Source: Corynebacterium lemuris (lineage in GTDB: Bacteria > Actinomycetota > Actinomycetes > Mycobacteriales > Mycobacteriaceae). Taken from it: a stretch of DNA of 62,025 nt. The notes under the pieces are model-generated. The model was not told the origin of the DNA. It worked only from the letters and a program-made list of their open reading frames with translations, and did not search any database. The stretch is from the NCBI RefSeq assembly GCF_024919295.1, contig NZ_JANWTC010000015.1:1-62025 (forward strand), given 5' to 3'. Positions 25,902 through 34,518 of the stretch are shown here, piece by piece. Both the position numbers and the translations under genes were made by a program. Position 1 is the first letter of the stretch; every line of letters starts with the position of its first letter.

Positions 25902-26588
25902 ATGACTCAGGAGCCACAGAACACCCCGTCCGACACCCCCGGCGACGCCGCAGCCGCCCAGCAGCAGCCCGGCCTGAGCGGCAACGACGCCGTCAACCTC
26001 GCGGCGGAACAGTCCAAGAACACCGCCCACCGCAACATCCCCCCGCTGGACCTCGGCGAGCTGCCGGTCCCCGACGACACCGCCAACCTGCGCCACGGCC
26101 CGAACATCCACGACGGCCTGCTGGCCCTGCTGCCCCTGGTCGGCGTCTGGCGCGGCGAGGGCAAGGCCGACACCGAGGAGGATGGCCGGTACTCCTTCGG
26201 GCAGCAGATCATCTTCGCCCACGACGGCGAGAACTACCTCACCTACGAATCCCGGATCTGGAAGCTCGACGAGGAGGGCCAGCCCGTCGGCCCGGACCAG
26301 CGCGAGTCCGGTTTCTGGCGGATCTCCCTCTCCGACGAGATCGAGTTCGTGTGCACCCACTCCACCGGTGTCGCCGAGATCTTCTACGGCGAGCCCGTCA
26401 ACGAGCGTGCCTGGCAGGTCGAGTCCGCCTCCTGCATGGTCACCTCCACCGGGCCGTCCCGCCTGGGTTCCGGCAAGCGCCTCTACGGCCTGATGCCCAA
26501 CAACGATCTGGGCTGGGTCGACGAGCGCCTCGTCGACGGGGAGCTGAAGCCCCGCATGTCGGCGCAGCTCAAGCGCGTCGCCGGCTAG
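25902..26588 (+). CDS. nitrobindin-like protein lacking the heme histidine
   Basis: The 228-aa protein has an Ala/Gln-rich N-terminal tail of about 60 residues and a beta-barrel of the FABP-like/nitrobindin family (LLPLVGVWRGEGKADTEEDG, FGQQIIFAHDGENYLTYESR). In nitrobindins a C-terminal His (xPHxSA) binds heme. Here the segment reads ELKPRMSAQLKRVAG with no His, so it is unlikely to bind heme normally. It may carry another ligand. Strand and order beside pabC and ygfZ are typical for corynebacteria. Confidence 0.88.
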   Translation: MTQEPQNTPSDTPGDAAAAQQQPGLSGNDAVNLAAEQSKNTAHRNIPPLDLGELPVPDDTANLRHGPNIHDGLLALLPLVGVWRGEGKADTEEDGRYSFGQQIIFAHDGENYLTYESRIWKLDEEGQPVGPDQRESGFWRISLSDEIEFVCTHSTGVAEIFYGEPVNERAWQVESASCMVTSTGPSRLGSGKRLYGLMPNNDLGWVDERLVDGELKPRMSAQLKRVAG

Positions 26589-26589
26589 C

Positions 26590-27513
26590 TCACTCCGCCC
26601 CGAGTGCGGCGTTGATCAGCTCGCGCACCTCAGCCTCGTTGGCCGGGGCGGGCAACCGGTGGCCGTCGATCGCGGTGACGCGGGTGGCCACCCGGACGGA
26701 GGAGACGAGCCAGACGGACTCGGCGTCGAGAAGCCGCTCCACCGTCATGTCCTTCGCCCGGCAGCGCCAGCCGTGGGCCTCGGCGTACTCGAAGAGCGCG
26801 GCCTGGGTGGTGCCGGGGAGAACCTCGCCGCCCGGCACCGGAGTCCGCAGCTTCCCTTCCTTCCGGACCGCGATCACCGTCGACGTCGCCCCCTCCAGCA
26901 CCCGGCCCGTGCCGGGGTCGATGTAGATGACGTCGTCGAAACCCCTTGCACGCGCGTGACGCAGCGCCGCCATGTTCGCGGCGTAGTTGAGCGTCTTGGC
27001 GCCCACCGTCAGCCAGGGCGCAGGTTCCGGGGAACCCCCCTCGGTCGCCTCATCCACACCCGGCAGGGACGTGTCGATGGTGAAGCCGCGCGGGGAGGTC
27101 ATCACGCTGACCCCCTCCTCCCGTTGCCGGAGCACCCGCTCGTTGATCGGCGAGAGCGTGATCCACGCGCTCGGGATGCCGGTGGATTCCCGGCCCCGGG
27201 TGTAGGTCCACACACATTTCGCATCGTCCCACGTCCGTGCGGTCCACTCGTCGACCGCCTGGCGGGTGGCGTCGATCCAGTCATCGGCGGAGGGTTCCCG
27301 CAGGTCCAGCAGACGCGCGGAAGCCTGGAAGCGTTCCATGTGCCGGCGGAGGTTGGCGGGATGTCCGTCACGGATGAGCAGCGTCTCGAAGACACCGTCA
27401 CCGCGGGTGACCGCAGCATCATCCCAGAAGATCAACGGGAGGGCGGGATTGTGGCGGCGGATGGAGCCGCCGTAGGGCTCGACGACGTAGATGACAGGGG
27501 AGGTGGAGTCCAT
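26590..27513 (-). CDS. pabC: aminodeoxychorismate lyase / class IV aminotransferase
   Basis: PabC removes pyruvate from 4-amino-4-deoxychorismate to give p-aminobenzoate for folate. The 307-aa PLP protein shows VTRGDGVFETLLIRDG, the PLP lysine in LTVGAKTLNYAANMAALRHA, DDVIYIDPGTGRVLEGATST and a GEVLPGTTQ loop. Branched-chain or D-amino-acid transaminase activity cannot be excluded in class IV. It ends 2 bp from the convergent nitrobindin-like gene. Confidence 0.85.
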   Translation of the reverse strand: MDSTSPVIYVVEPYGGSIRRHNPALPLIFWDDAAVTRGDGVFETLLIRDGHPANLRRHMERFQASARLLDLREPSADDWIDATRQAVDEWTARTWDDAKCVWTYTRGRESTGIPSAWITLSPINERVLRQREEGVSVMTSPRGFTIDTSLPGVDEATEGGSPEPAPWLTVGAKTLNYAANMAALRHARARGFDDVIYIDPGTGRVLEGATSTVIAVRKEGKLRTPVPGGEVLPGTTQAALFEYAEAHGWRCRAKDMTVERLLDAESVWLVSSVRVATRVTAIDGHRLPAPANEAEVRELINAALGAE

Positions 27514-27555
27514 ATCCTTGCATTATGCCCCGTCGGGCAGGTTACCATCGGGGAT

Positions 27556-28650
27556 GTGACCTCCCCTACCTCTTCTGATGTGCCCACCTACCGTTCCCCC
27601 CTGCTCGACCGGCCCGGTGCCGCAGAAGCGCAGGGGCCCGATGCCGCCGTGGACGCCGCCGGCGTGGCCTGGCATTACGGTGATCCTCTCCGCGAACAGC
27701 GCGCCGCCCACGGCGGGACCGTCGTCGTCGACCGCTCCCATCGCAGGGTGATCCGGGTGGCCGGTCCGGACGCCCCGGAATTCCTCAACAACCTCCTCAC
27801 CCAGAAACTCGATGACGTCCCGGCCGGTTTCGCCGCCGCCGCCCTCGACCTGGACATCCAGGGACGGATCCTCCACCACACCGACGTCGTGCGCACCGGG
27901 GATGCCTTCTACCTCGACCTGCCGGCCGCGGATGCCGTTACCTTCCTGGATTTCCTGCAGAAGATGGTCTTCTGGTCCCAGGTCGAGATCACCGAACCCG
28001 ACCTCGCCGTGCTCACCCTGCTGGGCAGCCTGGACCTGCCGGAGATCGGCACCGCCGCCCAGCGGGACGTCCCCTGGTCCGGTGTCCCGCGCCGGGATCT
28101 GCTGGTGGAACGCCCCGCCCTGGATGAGACCGTCTCCGCCCTGGAGGCCGCCGGAGTCCAACTGGCCGGACTGATGGCCTTCACCGCAGAGCGGGTCCGG
28201 GCGCTGGAACCGGAGAAGAACGTCGACCTCGACGACAAGTCCATCCCCCACGAGGTCCCCGCCTGGATCGGTCAGGAGGGGCGGCCGGGTGCCGTGCACC
28301 TGGAGAAGGGCTGCTACCGGGGTCAGGAGACGGTCGCCCGGGTGGAGAACCTGGGCCGCTCGCCCCGCGTGCTGGTCATGCTCCAGCTCGACGGCTCGGC
28401 CCCCGAGCCGCCCGCGCCGGGTTCGGAGATCACCGGCCCGCAGGGCGGGCGTGCGTTGGGCAGGTTGGGGACCGTCGTCCACGACTGTGATTTCGGCCCC
28501 GTGGCCCTCGCGCTGGTGCGCCGCAACGCGCTTGAGCGCGAAGACCTCTGCGTCGGACCGGTGGCCGTCAACGTCGACCCCGCCTCGCTGCCGGAGGAGT
28601 CCGGGGAGCAGGCGGGCCGGGCTGCCATCGACAAGCTCCGGGGTCGCTGA
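27556..28650 (+). CDS. ygfZ: folate-dependent Fe-S repair protein YgfZ
   Basis: The 364-aa GcvT-like protein carries the YgfZ signature EKGCYRGQETVARV, whose Cys is essential in the family, and VAGPDAPEFLNNLLTQKLDD at the N-terminal folate-binding half. YgfZ supports assembly or repair of certain Fe-S enzymes. GTG start at 27556 with TACCAT (27543-27548) 7 nt upstream and no SD, so probably leaderless. Divergent from pabC by 42 bp; both are folate-linked. Confidence 0.92.
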   Translation: MTSPTSSDVPTYRSPLLDRPGAAEAQGPDAAVDAAGVAWHYGDPLREQRAAHGGTVVVDRSHRRVIRVAGPDAPEFLNNLLTQKLDDVPAGFAAAALDLDIQGRILHHTDVVRTGDAFYLDLPAADAVTFLDFLQKMVFWSQVEITEPDLAVLTLLGSLDLPEIGTAAQRDVPWSGVPRRDLLVERPALDETVSALEAAGVQLAGLMAFTAERVRALEPEKNVDLDDKSIPHEVPAWIGQEGRPGAVHLEKGCYRGQETVARVENLGRSPRVLVMLQLDGSAPEPPAPGSEITGPQGGRALGRLGTVVHDCDFGPVALALVRRNALEREDLCVGPVAVNVDPASLPEESGEQAGRAAIDKLRGR

Positions 28651-28670
28651 GCGCACTCTGTCGCTGCACT

Positions 28671-28706
28671 CGAATCCGGGGACTCCCCCGACCACCCCCG
28701 GATTCG
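28671..28706 (+). terminator. hairpin after ygfZ
   Basis: CGAATCCGGGG (28671-28681) and CCCCGGATTCG (28696-28706) pair perfectly; a T-rich stretch starts only about 16 nt later. The rest of the 233-bp gap holds the DUF3073 promoter (AT-rich 28725-28810); no gene seen. Confidence 0.6.
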
Positions 28707-28883
28707 TCACAGTGATCTTGTGTTTTCCCCTATTTATCCCCTTTTCTCCCAGCTCACCGGCACGGTGCGGCATTTTTCCGCCTAACGCGCTATTGTATTT
28801 CTACAGGAATACACACAGACGTAAAGCCGATGGGGCATCCGAATTCCCTGGATAGCCTTCACATACCTCAAGGGGGTCAGGCC

Positions 28884-29123
28884 ATGGGACGCGGTCGCGC
28901 AAAGGCAAAGCAGACCAAGGTTGCACGCCAGCTGAAGTACAACACACCCGAGATGGATCTGGATTCACTCCAGCGCGAGCTCGCCTCGCAGAGTCCTCGA
29001 CATTCCTACGAGGACACTGCGGCAGACGACGACTATGACGACCAGTACGCCGATTACGCGAACTGGGCGGATGAGGATGAGGACGAGGACGACCCCCAGG
29101 GCTTGTCCTACACCAGCCGCTGA
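28884..29123 (+). CDS. DUF3073 small acidic-tailed protein
   Basis: The 79-aa protein begins MGRGRAKAKQTKVARQLKYN, the basic DUF3073 motif conserved in Actinobacteria, and ends in a very acidic tail (DDDYDDQYADYANWADEDED). The function is unknown. AAGGGGG precedes the ATG at 28884. It lies next to purM, a common pairing in Actinobacteria, convergent with it here. Confidence 0.9.
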   Translation: MGRGRAKAKQTKVARQLKYNTPEMDLDSLQRELASQSPRHSYEDTAADDDYDDQYADYANWADEDEDEDDPQGLSYTSR

Positions 29124-29158
29124 CAGCAGCCAGGCGTTCACCTGCACCTCAGGAAAAC

Positions 29159-29203
29159 AACGGCGCGGTACCACCCCACACCAGGGGCCGGTACCGCGCC
29201 GTT
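29159..29203. terminator. bidirectional terminator between DUF3073 and purM
   Basis: AACGGCGCGGTACC (29159-29172) pairs exactly with GGTACCGCGCCGTT (29190-29203) between convergent genes. Confidence 0.85.
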
Positions 29204-29212
29204 GTGCTGCCC

Positions 29213-30280
29213 CTAGTAGCGGTGCTCGCCGCTCAGGATGGCACGCTGCTCATCGGTCTCAGTGGCGGTGCGGACGACGCCCAACTCGAAGGCGTCGATG
29301 TGGCGGGCGGTGAGCATCGCCAGGGCGCGGTCACGGTCCTCCGGGGCGACGATGGTGACCATGCCGACACCCATGTTGAAGGTTTTCTCCATCTCCTCGC
29401 GGGAGACCTTGCCCAGATCGGCGATGGTGCGGAAGATCTGCTGCGGTGTCCAGGTGGAACGCTGCATCTCCGCGACCAGTCCCTCGGGGATGATGCGCTC
29501 CATGTTGCCGGCCAGGCCGCCGCCGGTGACGTGGCAGAAGGTGCGGACATTGCACTCGGCGGCGAGCGCCAGGCAGTCCTTGGCGTAGATACGGGTCGGC
29601 TCAAGCAGCTCCTCACCGAGGGTGCGGCCGAGCTCCTCGATGTGGCCGTCGAGCGGCAGGCCGGCCTTCTCCAGGAGGACGTGGCGGGCGAGGGAGTAGC
29701 CGTTGGAGTGCAGGCCGGAGGAGGCCATGCCGATGATGATGTCCCCGGAGCGGACCAGGTGGGGGCCGAGGAGTTCATCGGCCTCGACGACGCCGACCGC
29801 GGTGGCGGAGACGTCGTAGGCACCCGGGGCCATCAGGCCGGGGTGCTCGGCGGTCTCGCCACCGAGCAGGGCACAGCCGGCCTGGACGCAGCCTTCGGCG
29901 ATGCCGGAGACGATCTGGGCGACGTGTTCGGGCACGACCTTGCCGATGGCGATGTAGTCCTGCAGGAACAGCGGCTCGGCACCGCAGACGACGAGGTCGT
30001 CGACGCACATGGCGACGAGGTCGATGCCGATGGTGTCGTGCTTGTCCATCGCCTGGGCGACGGCGAGCTTGGTGCCCACGCCGTCGGAACCGGCGGCCAG
30101 GAGGGGCTCCTTGTACTTCCCGAGGGCGAAGAGGCCCGCGAAGCCACCGAGGCCGCCACGGACCTCGGGCCGGGTGGCCTTCTTGGCCAGCGGGGCGAAC
30201 AGCTCTACGGCGCGGTCGCCGGCCTCGATGTCGACGCCTGCATCGGCGTAGGAGGCACCCTGGTGGTCGGTCTCGGTCAT
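29213..30280 (-). CDS. purM: phosphoribosylformylglycinamidine cyclo-ligase (AIR synthetase)
   Basis: PurM closes the imidazole ring of AIR, step 5 of de novo purine synthesis. The 355-aa protein has SYADAGVDIEAGDRAVELFA, GSDGVGTKLAVA, DDLVVCGAEPLFLQDY, CALLGGETAEHPGLM and ASSGLHSNGYSLAR, all conserved ATP/FGAM-site motifs. It is downstream of purF (40-bp gap), same operon. Confidence 0.97.
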   Translation of the reverse strand: MTETDHQGASYADAGVDIEAGDRAVELFAPLAKKATRPEVRGGLGGFAGLFALGKYKEPLLAAGSDGVGTKLAVAQAMDKHDTIGIDLVAMCVDDLVVCGAEPLFLQDYIAIGKVVPEHVAQIVSGIAEGCVQAGCALLGGETAEHPGLMAPGAYDVSATAVGVVEADELLGPHLVRSGDIIIGMASSGLHSNGYSLARHVLLEKAGLPLDGHIEELGRTLGEELLEPTRIYAKDCLALAAECNVRTFCHVTGGGLAGNMERIIPEGLVAEMQRSTWTPQQIFRTIADLGKVSREEMEKTFNMGVGMVTIVAPEDRDRALAMLTARHIDAFELGVVRTATETDEQRAILSGEHRY

Positions 30281-30320
30281 GGGTTCTTCAGTCTCTTTCT
30301 GTCTGGAGGGTCAGGCCGGG

Positions 30321-31829
30321 CTAGCTGGCCTGCATCTTGGCGACGAGGTCCGCGTTGGCGTTGCCGGTGGGCAGGCCGAGCGGGTACTGCCCGCTGAAGC
30401 AGGCGGTGCACAGCTGCTCGCGCGGCTGCTTGGTCGACTCCACCATCTCATCGATGGAGACGAATCCCAGCGAGTCCGCGCCGATGGCGGTGCAGATCGA
30501 CTCGGTGAGCGCCGCACCGTTCTGGGTGTCACCCGCCCCCGTGTTGGCGATGAGTTCACCGGGGCTGGCGAAGTCGATTCCGTAGAAACACGGCCACTTC
30601 ACCGGCGGCGAGGCGATCCGGACGTGGACCTCCGCCGCACCCGCCTCACGGAGCATGCGGATCAGCGCCCGCTGGGTGTTGCCGCGGACGATGGAGTCAT
30701 CGACGACGATGAGCTTCTTGCCGGCGATGACCTCCTTGAGCGGGTTGAGCTTGAGGCGGATGCCCAGCTGCCGCAGGGTCTGGGAGGGCTGGATGAAGGT
30801 GCGGCCCACATAGGCGTTCTTGACCAGGCCCTGTCCGAAGGGGATACCGGATTCGCGGGCGTAGCCCACGGCCGCCGGGGTGCCGGAATCCGGCACCGGG
30901 ATGACCAGGTCACCTTCGGCGGGGAACTCACGTGCCAGGCGGCGTCCGAGGTCGATGCGGACGGCGTTGACGGAGCGGTTCCTGATGACGGTGTCGGGGC
31001 GGGCGAGGTAGACGTACTCGAAGACGCAGCCCTTGTGGTTGGTCTCGGCGAAGCGGGCGGAACGCACGCCACCCTCGTCGATGGCCACGAGCTCACCGGG
31101 CTCGATCTCCCGGACGAAGGCGGCACCGACGATATCGAGGGCGCACGTCTCGGAGGCGACGACCCAGCCGCGCTCCAGCCGGCCCAGGACCAGCGGACGC
31201 ACGCCGTAGGGGTCACGGGCGGCGTAGAGGGTGTGCCCGTCAGTGAAGGTCAGGCAGAAGGCGCCGTGGACCCGCGGGAGCAGCTGCTTGGCGGAGTCGA
31301 AGACGGTGCGGCCCTCGGTCACCGAATCAGCGAGCAGGGCGGTGATGACGGCGGTGTCGGAGGAGGCGGCCTGCGCGTCGCGGAACTCCGTGAGTCCACG
31401 GTCGACGGCCTCCTGCTGGAGTTCAACGAAGTTGACCAGGTTGCCGTTGTGCCCGAGGGCGACGTCAGTGCCGTCGGGGGAGGTCCGGAACATCGGCTGG
31501 ACGTTCTCCCACTTCTTGCCACCGGCGGTGGAGTAGCGGGTGTGTCCGAGCGCGATGTCACCGTGGAGGGCGCCGAGTGAGGACTCGTCGAAGACCTGGG
31601 AGACCAGTCCCATGTCCTTGAAGACCACGATGCGTTCGCCGTCGCCCACAGCGATGCCCGCGGCCTCCTGGCCGCGGTGCTGCAGGGCGAACAGCCCGAA
31701 ATATGTCAGTTTGGCGACTTCTTCGCCTGGGGCCCAGACACCGAAAACGCCGCACTCCTCGCGGGGCTCGGTCTCACCGCGGTCATCAAGACCAGCGGGC
31801 AGGGCGGAATCGGTCCGGGAACGGTCCAT
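30321..31829 (-). CDS. purF: amidophosphoribosyltransferase
   Basis: PurF commits PRPP and glutamine to purines. The 502-aa protein has a 25-residue propeptide before the N-terminal nucleophile C26 (EECGVFGVWAPGEE) and a glutaminase domain (FALQHRGQEAAGIA, GHTRYSTAG). The PRTase domain carries the PRPP loop KLIVVDDSIVRGNTQ. Likely Fe-S type: Cys residues in the CFYGIDF and CTACFSGQYP regions match the B. subtilis-like class. ATG at 31829 behind GGGGAAC. Confidence 0.97.
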   Translation of the reverse strand: MDRSRTDSALPAGLDDRGETEPREECGVFGVWAPGEEVAKLTYFGLFALQHRGQEAAGIAVGDGERIVVFKDMGLVSQVFDESSLGALHGDIALGHTRYSTAGGKKWENVQPMFRTSPDGTDVALGHNGNLVNFVELQQEAVDRGLTEFRDAQAASSDTAVITALLADSVTEGRTVFDSAKQLLPRVHGAFCLTFTDGHTLYAARDPYGVRPLVLGRLERGWVVASETCALDIVGAAFVREIEPGELVAIDEGGVRSARFAETNHKGCVFEYVYLARPDTVIRNRSVNAVRIDLGRRLAREFPAEGDLVIPVPDSGTPAAVGYARESGIPFGQGLVKNAYVGRTFIQPSQTLRQLGIRLKLNPLKEVIAGKKLIVVDDSIVRGNTQRALIRMLREAGAAEVHVRIASPPVKWPCFYGIDFASPGELIANTGAGDTQNGAALTESICTAIGADSLGFVSIDEMVESTKQPREQLCTACFSGQYPLGLPTGNANADLVAKMQAS

Positions 31830-31864
31830 AATTGCCACGTTCCCCACTCTAGTCCCTGAGGTGC

Positions 31865-32224
31865 TCACAAACTAATGACCGGCAACCAGCGCCCCATCTC
31901 CGCCACCCGCGGGCCGGAGGCGTGGACGCGGCCGTCGGCCAGCGCGGTGTCGAGAAGCACCTGCCCCGTGGCCAGCTGCAGCCACGTCAGCGGGTCGGTC
32001 TCGAAGACGTTGGGCGGGGTGCCGCGCGTGTGCGCGGGGCCGGCGATGCACTGCACGGCGACGAAAGGCGGGACACGGACCTCCACGGTCTTGCCCGGCG
32101 CATCCCGGGCCAGTTGCCGGACGGTGCCGCGGACGGCGTCAGCGAGCAGAGGGCGGGCGGGCTTATCCACGCCCACCGGATCCCGCACCCAGTCCATGAC
32201 CGCGGCCACTGAAGATATATCCAT
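31865..32224 (-). CDS. SCP2-like sterol-carrier family protein
   Basis: The 119-aa protein resembles the short bacterial sterol-carrier ortholog family found in Actinobacteria (VRVPPFVAVQCIAGPAHTRG, ETDPLTWLQLATGQVLLDTA, HASGPRVAEMGRWLPVI). It probably binds a hydrophobic ligand; the function is unknown. It is 35 bp upstream of purF on the same strand and may be the first gene of that operon. TAGAAT lies 8 nt before the ATG without an SD, suggesting leaderless translation. Confidence 0.8.
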   Translation of the reverse strand: MDISSVAAVMDWVRDPVGVDKPARPLLADAVRGTVRQLARDAPGKTVEVRVPPFVAVQCIAGPAHTRGTPPNVFETDPLTWLQLATGQVLLDTALADGRVHASGPRVAEMGRWLPVISL

Positions 32225-32232
32225 GGCACCGC

Positions 32233-32238
32233 ATTCTA
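32233..32238 (-). promoter_or_regulatory. leaderless -10 for the SCP-purF-purM operon
   Basis: TAGAAT on the minus strand ends 8 nt before the start codon at 32224. It matches the corynebacterial TANaNT -10, and no ribosome site fits between. Confidence 0.55.
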
Positions 32239-32294
32239 CTCAGGGTATTGTTGGCCCGAAGTCCAGATAGTTCGCACAGAGAAAGCACGTCCGT

Positions 32295-33287
32295 ATGACG
32301 AACAACCAGAAGTCCCCCAAGGTCACGCTGCGTTTCCTCGCCGCACCCACCGATGTCCTCATGGCCGGAAACCAGGGTGTCAGCGGCGGACGCGTTCTCG
32401 AGTGGATCGATAAGGCGGCCTACGCCTGTGCCGTCCAGTGGTCGGGGACCTACTGTGTCACCGCCTACGTCGGTCACATCCACTTCAACCGGCCCATCCC
32501 CTCCGGCCACATGGTGGAGGTGCGCTCACGCATCGCCATGACGGGGCGCTCCTCCATGCACATCGTCAACGAGGTCTTCTCCGCCGACCCGCGCGAGGGC
32601 GTGTTCACCCGCGCCTGTGACTGCCTGGTCATCTTCGTGGCCAAGGACACCGCCACCGGCAAGACCCAGGCCGTGCCGGAGTTCGTCCCGGCCGACGAGG
32701 CTGAGCGCCGCGCCCTCGACGCCGCCCTGACGCGCATCGACCTGCGCAAGGCCATCGAGGCGGAGATGGAGAAGCAGACCTACGACGGCCCCTCGGAGGC
32801 CCCGCGCCTGATCCACCGTTTCCTGGCCAAGCCGACCGACATCAACTGGGGCGGCAAGGTCCACGGCGGCACCGCCATGGAGTGGATCGACGAGGCCGGT
32901 GCGGCCTGCACCATGGAGTGGTCCGGAGAGCACACCGTCGCGGTCTACGCCGGCGGTATCCGCTTCTACAACCCGATCGCCATCGGTGACCTCATCGAGG
33001 TGGACGCCCGCATGATGCGCACCGACACGCGTTCCATGCAGATGTCGATCCACGTGCGTTCCGGCAACCCGAAGGGTGGGCGTGAGCACCTCAAGACCGC
33101 CATTCACGCCACCGTGACCTACGTGGCCACGGATGTGGACGGCATCGCGCTGCCCGCCCGCCAGTTCACCCCCCGCACCACCGAGGACGTCCGGCTCTCC
33201 GAGCACGCACAGACACTGCGTGAGCTCCGTGCGGAGTATGCGCCGCTGCCGCTGGTGCCGCAGAGCACCCCGGCGCACATCGAGTGA
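32295..33287 (+). CDS. double-hotdog acyl-CoA thioesterase
   Basis: The 330-aa protein has two tandem hotdog domains, each with the YciA/BFIT-type helix. These are GNQGVSGGRVLEWIDKAAYA (about 25-44) and INWGGKVHGGTAMEWIDEAG (about 183-202), with the catalytic Asp in EWIDxA. It hydrolyses acyl-CoA to fatty acid and CoA; chain-length preference is unknown. A GAGAAAG site precedes the ATG. Divergent from the SCP-purF operon. Confidence 0.9.
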   Translation: MTNNQKSPKVTLRFLAAPTDVLMAGNQGVSGGRVLEWIDKAAYACAVQWSGTYCVTAYVGHIHFNRPIPSGHMVEVRSRIAMTGRSSMHIVNEVFSADPREGVFTRACDCLVIFVAKDTATGKTQAVPEFVPADEAERRALDAALTRIDLRKAIEAEMEKQTYDGPSEAPRLIHRFLAKPTDINWGGKVHGGTAMEWIDEAGAACTMEWSGEHTVAVYAGGIRFYNPIAIGDLIEVDARMMRTDTRSMQMSIHVRSGNPKGGREHLKTAIHATVTYVATDVDGIALPARQFTPRTTEDVRLSEHAQTLRELRAEYAPLPLVPQSTPAHIE

Positions 33288-33291
33288 CCGC

Positions 33292-33969
33292 CTAGAGGAA
33301 GTGCTGGGCCAGCATCCCGGCCGCCACGGCCATCATCGCCGCACCGGCCACACCCGTGAGGATCCGGGAGGCCCGCTCCGAGCCGGCCAGGACCCGGCCC
33401 GCGAACACCCCGAGCAGGGCGTAGACCGTGGTCGCTGAGGCGATGAACACCAGCCCCAGGAGGAACATCTGGAGGCTGACCGGGATCGTCTGGCCGGTGG
33501 CCACGAACTGCGGCAGCAGCGCGATGAACAGCATCAGCCCCTTCGGGTTGAGCCCGCTGACCGCCGCGCCCGTGGCCACTGCCCGGGTGTGCTTCTCGAC
33601 GCCCGCCTCAGCCCGGGTCAGCACCGCCACTCCCCCGCCGCGCGGTTCCTCGGGCTCAGCCGTGTCGACCTCGACGGTGACGGGACCGCCCAGCGCCGCG
33701 CGCAGCATGGTCCATCCGATCCGCAGGAGGACGAGCACCCCGGCGACCGTCACGATGGTCAGCAACGCGGGGTGGCGCGCCACCAGTGCGCCCAGACCAC
33801 CGGCCACCACAACCGTCAGCCCCAGATAACCCAGGGCGATGCCCGCCAGGGGCGGCAGGAGGGGACGGCGACGGAGTGCGTGGCCGAGCACGAACGCCCA
33901 GTCGGGTCCCGGCGTGACGATCAGCAGCAGGCTGACGGCCCAGAAGCTCATGAGGTTCGCGATGTCCAT
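33292..33969 (-). CDS. LysE/RhtB-family amino-acid exporter
   Basis: The 225-aa inner-membrane protein has about six transmembrane segments and the family opening SFWAVSLLLIVTPGPDWAFV, plus ATGAAVSGLNPKGLMLFIAL. These proteins export amino acids. The divergent Lrp/AsnC gene is the likely regulator and points to an amino-acid substrate. A GTG at 33987 would add six residues; neither start has a good SD. It ends 5 bp from the convergent thioesterase stop. Confidence 0.88.
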   Translation of the reverse strand: MDIANLMSFWAVSLLLIVTPGPDWAFVLGHALRRRPLLPPLAGIALGYLGLTVVVAGGLGALVARHPALLTIVTVAGVLVLLRIGWTMLRAALGGPVTVEVDTAEPEEPRGGGVAVLTRAEAGVEKHTRAVATGAAVSGLNPKGLMLFIALLPQFVATGQTIPVSLQMFLLGLVFIASATTVYALLGVFAGRVLAGSERASRILTGVAGAAMMAVAAGMLAQHFL

Positions 33970-34065
33970 GCCCCTGATGCTGCCCACCGGCCAGGGGCAG
34001 GGAAACTACTGCGGTTTTCATTCATCCTGGCGTGGTCTGCGGCACCCTGTGACAGAATCCGTCAT

Positions 34066-34518
34066 ATGGACGCTGTTGACCGCAAAATTCTGTCACTGAT
34101 CCAGGGCAACGCGCGGATCACCGCCGCGGAGCTGGCGCACCACACCGGGGCCTCCGCCAGCACGTGCCTGCGGCGGCTGCGCACCCTGGAGCAGCAGGGG
34201 GTGATCACGGGTTTCCGCACCCGCCTGGACCCGACAGCGGTGGGCTACGGAGTGCAGGTCATCGCCTTCATCACCCTCGACCGCGAGGACCGCGCGACCG
34301 TGGCCGCCCTGGAGGACGGTCTCGCCGCCCTGCCTCAGGTCCTCTCGGCGGAGCGTCTGTTCGGCGACCCGGACTTTCTGGTGCGGCTGGTCGCCCATGA
34401 CCTCGCGGACTACCAGCGGTTGCGCGATGAGCACCTGAGCGAACTGCCCGGCATCGCCCGGATCACCTCGACCCTGGTGATGCGGACCATTGTCGCCGAC
34501 GGTCCGATCCCGCTCTAG
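34066..34518 (+). CDS. Lrp/AsnC-family regulator
   Basis: The 150-aa protein has the Lrp HTH (MDAVDRKILSLIQGNARITA, then AELAHHTGASASTCLRRLRT) and a C-terminal RAM/ACT ligand domain (FGDPDFLVRLVAHDLADYQR). It is divergent from the LysE-type exporter by 96 bp, the usual regulator-exporter arrangement (compare Lrp-BrnFE), so amino-acid-induced export is likely. Its TAG stop shares the palindrome CTAG with the stop of the convergent hemolysin III gene. Confidence 0.92.
   Translation: MDAVDRKILSLIQGNARITAAELAHHTGASASTCLRRLRTLEQQGVITGFRTRLDPTAVGYGVQVIAFITLDREDRATVAALEDGLAALPQVLSAERLFGDPDFLVRLVAHDLADYQRLRDEHLSELPGIARITSTLVMRTIVADGPIPL

Noticed and set aside
34515..34518. Overlapping stop codons of the Lrp and hemolysin III genes as a sequencing error
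   Set aside because: CTAG is self-complementary, so convergent TAG stops can share it; both proteins have full family length.
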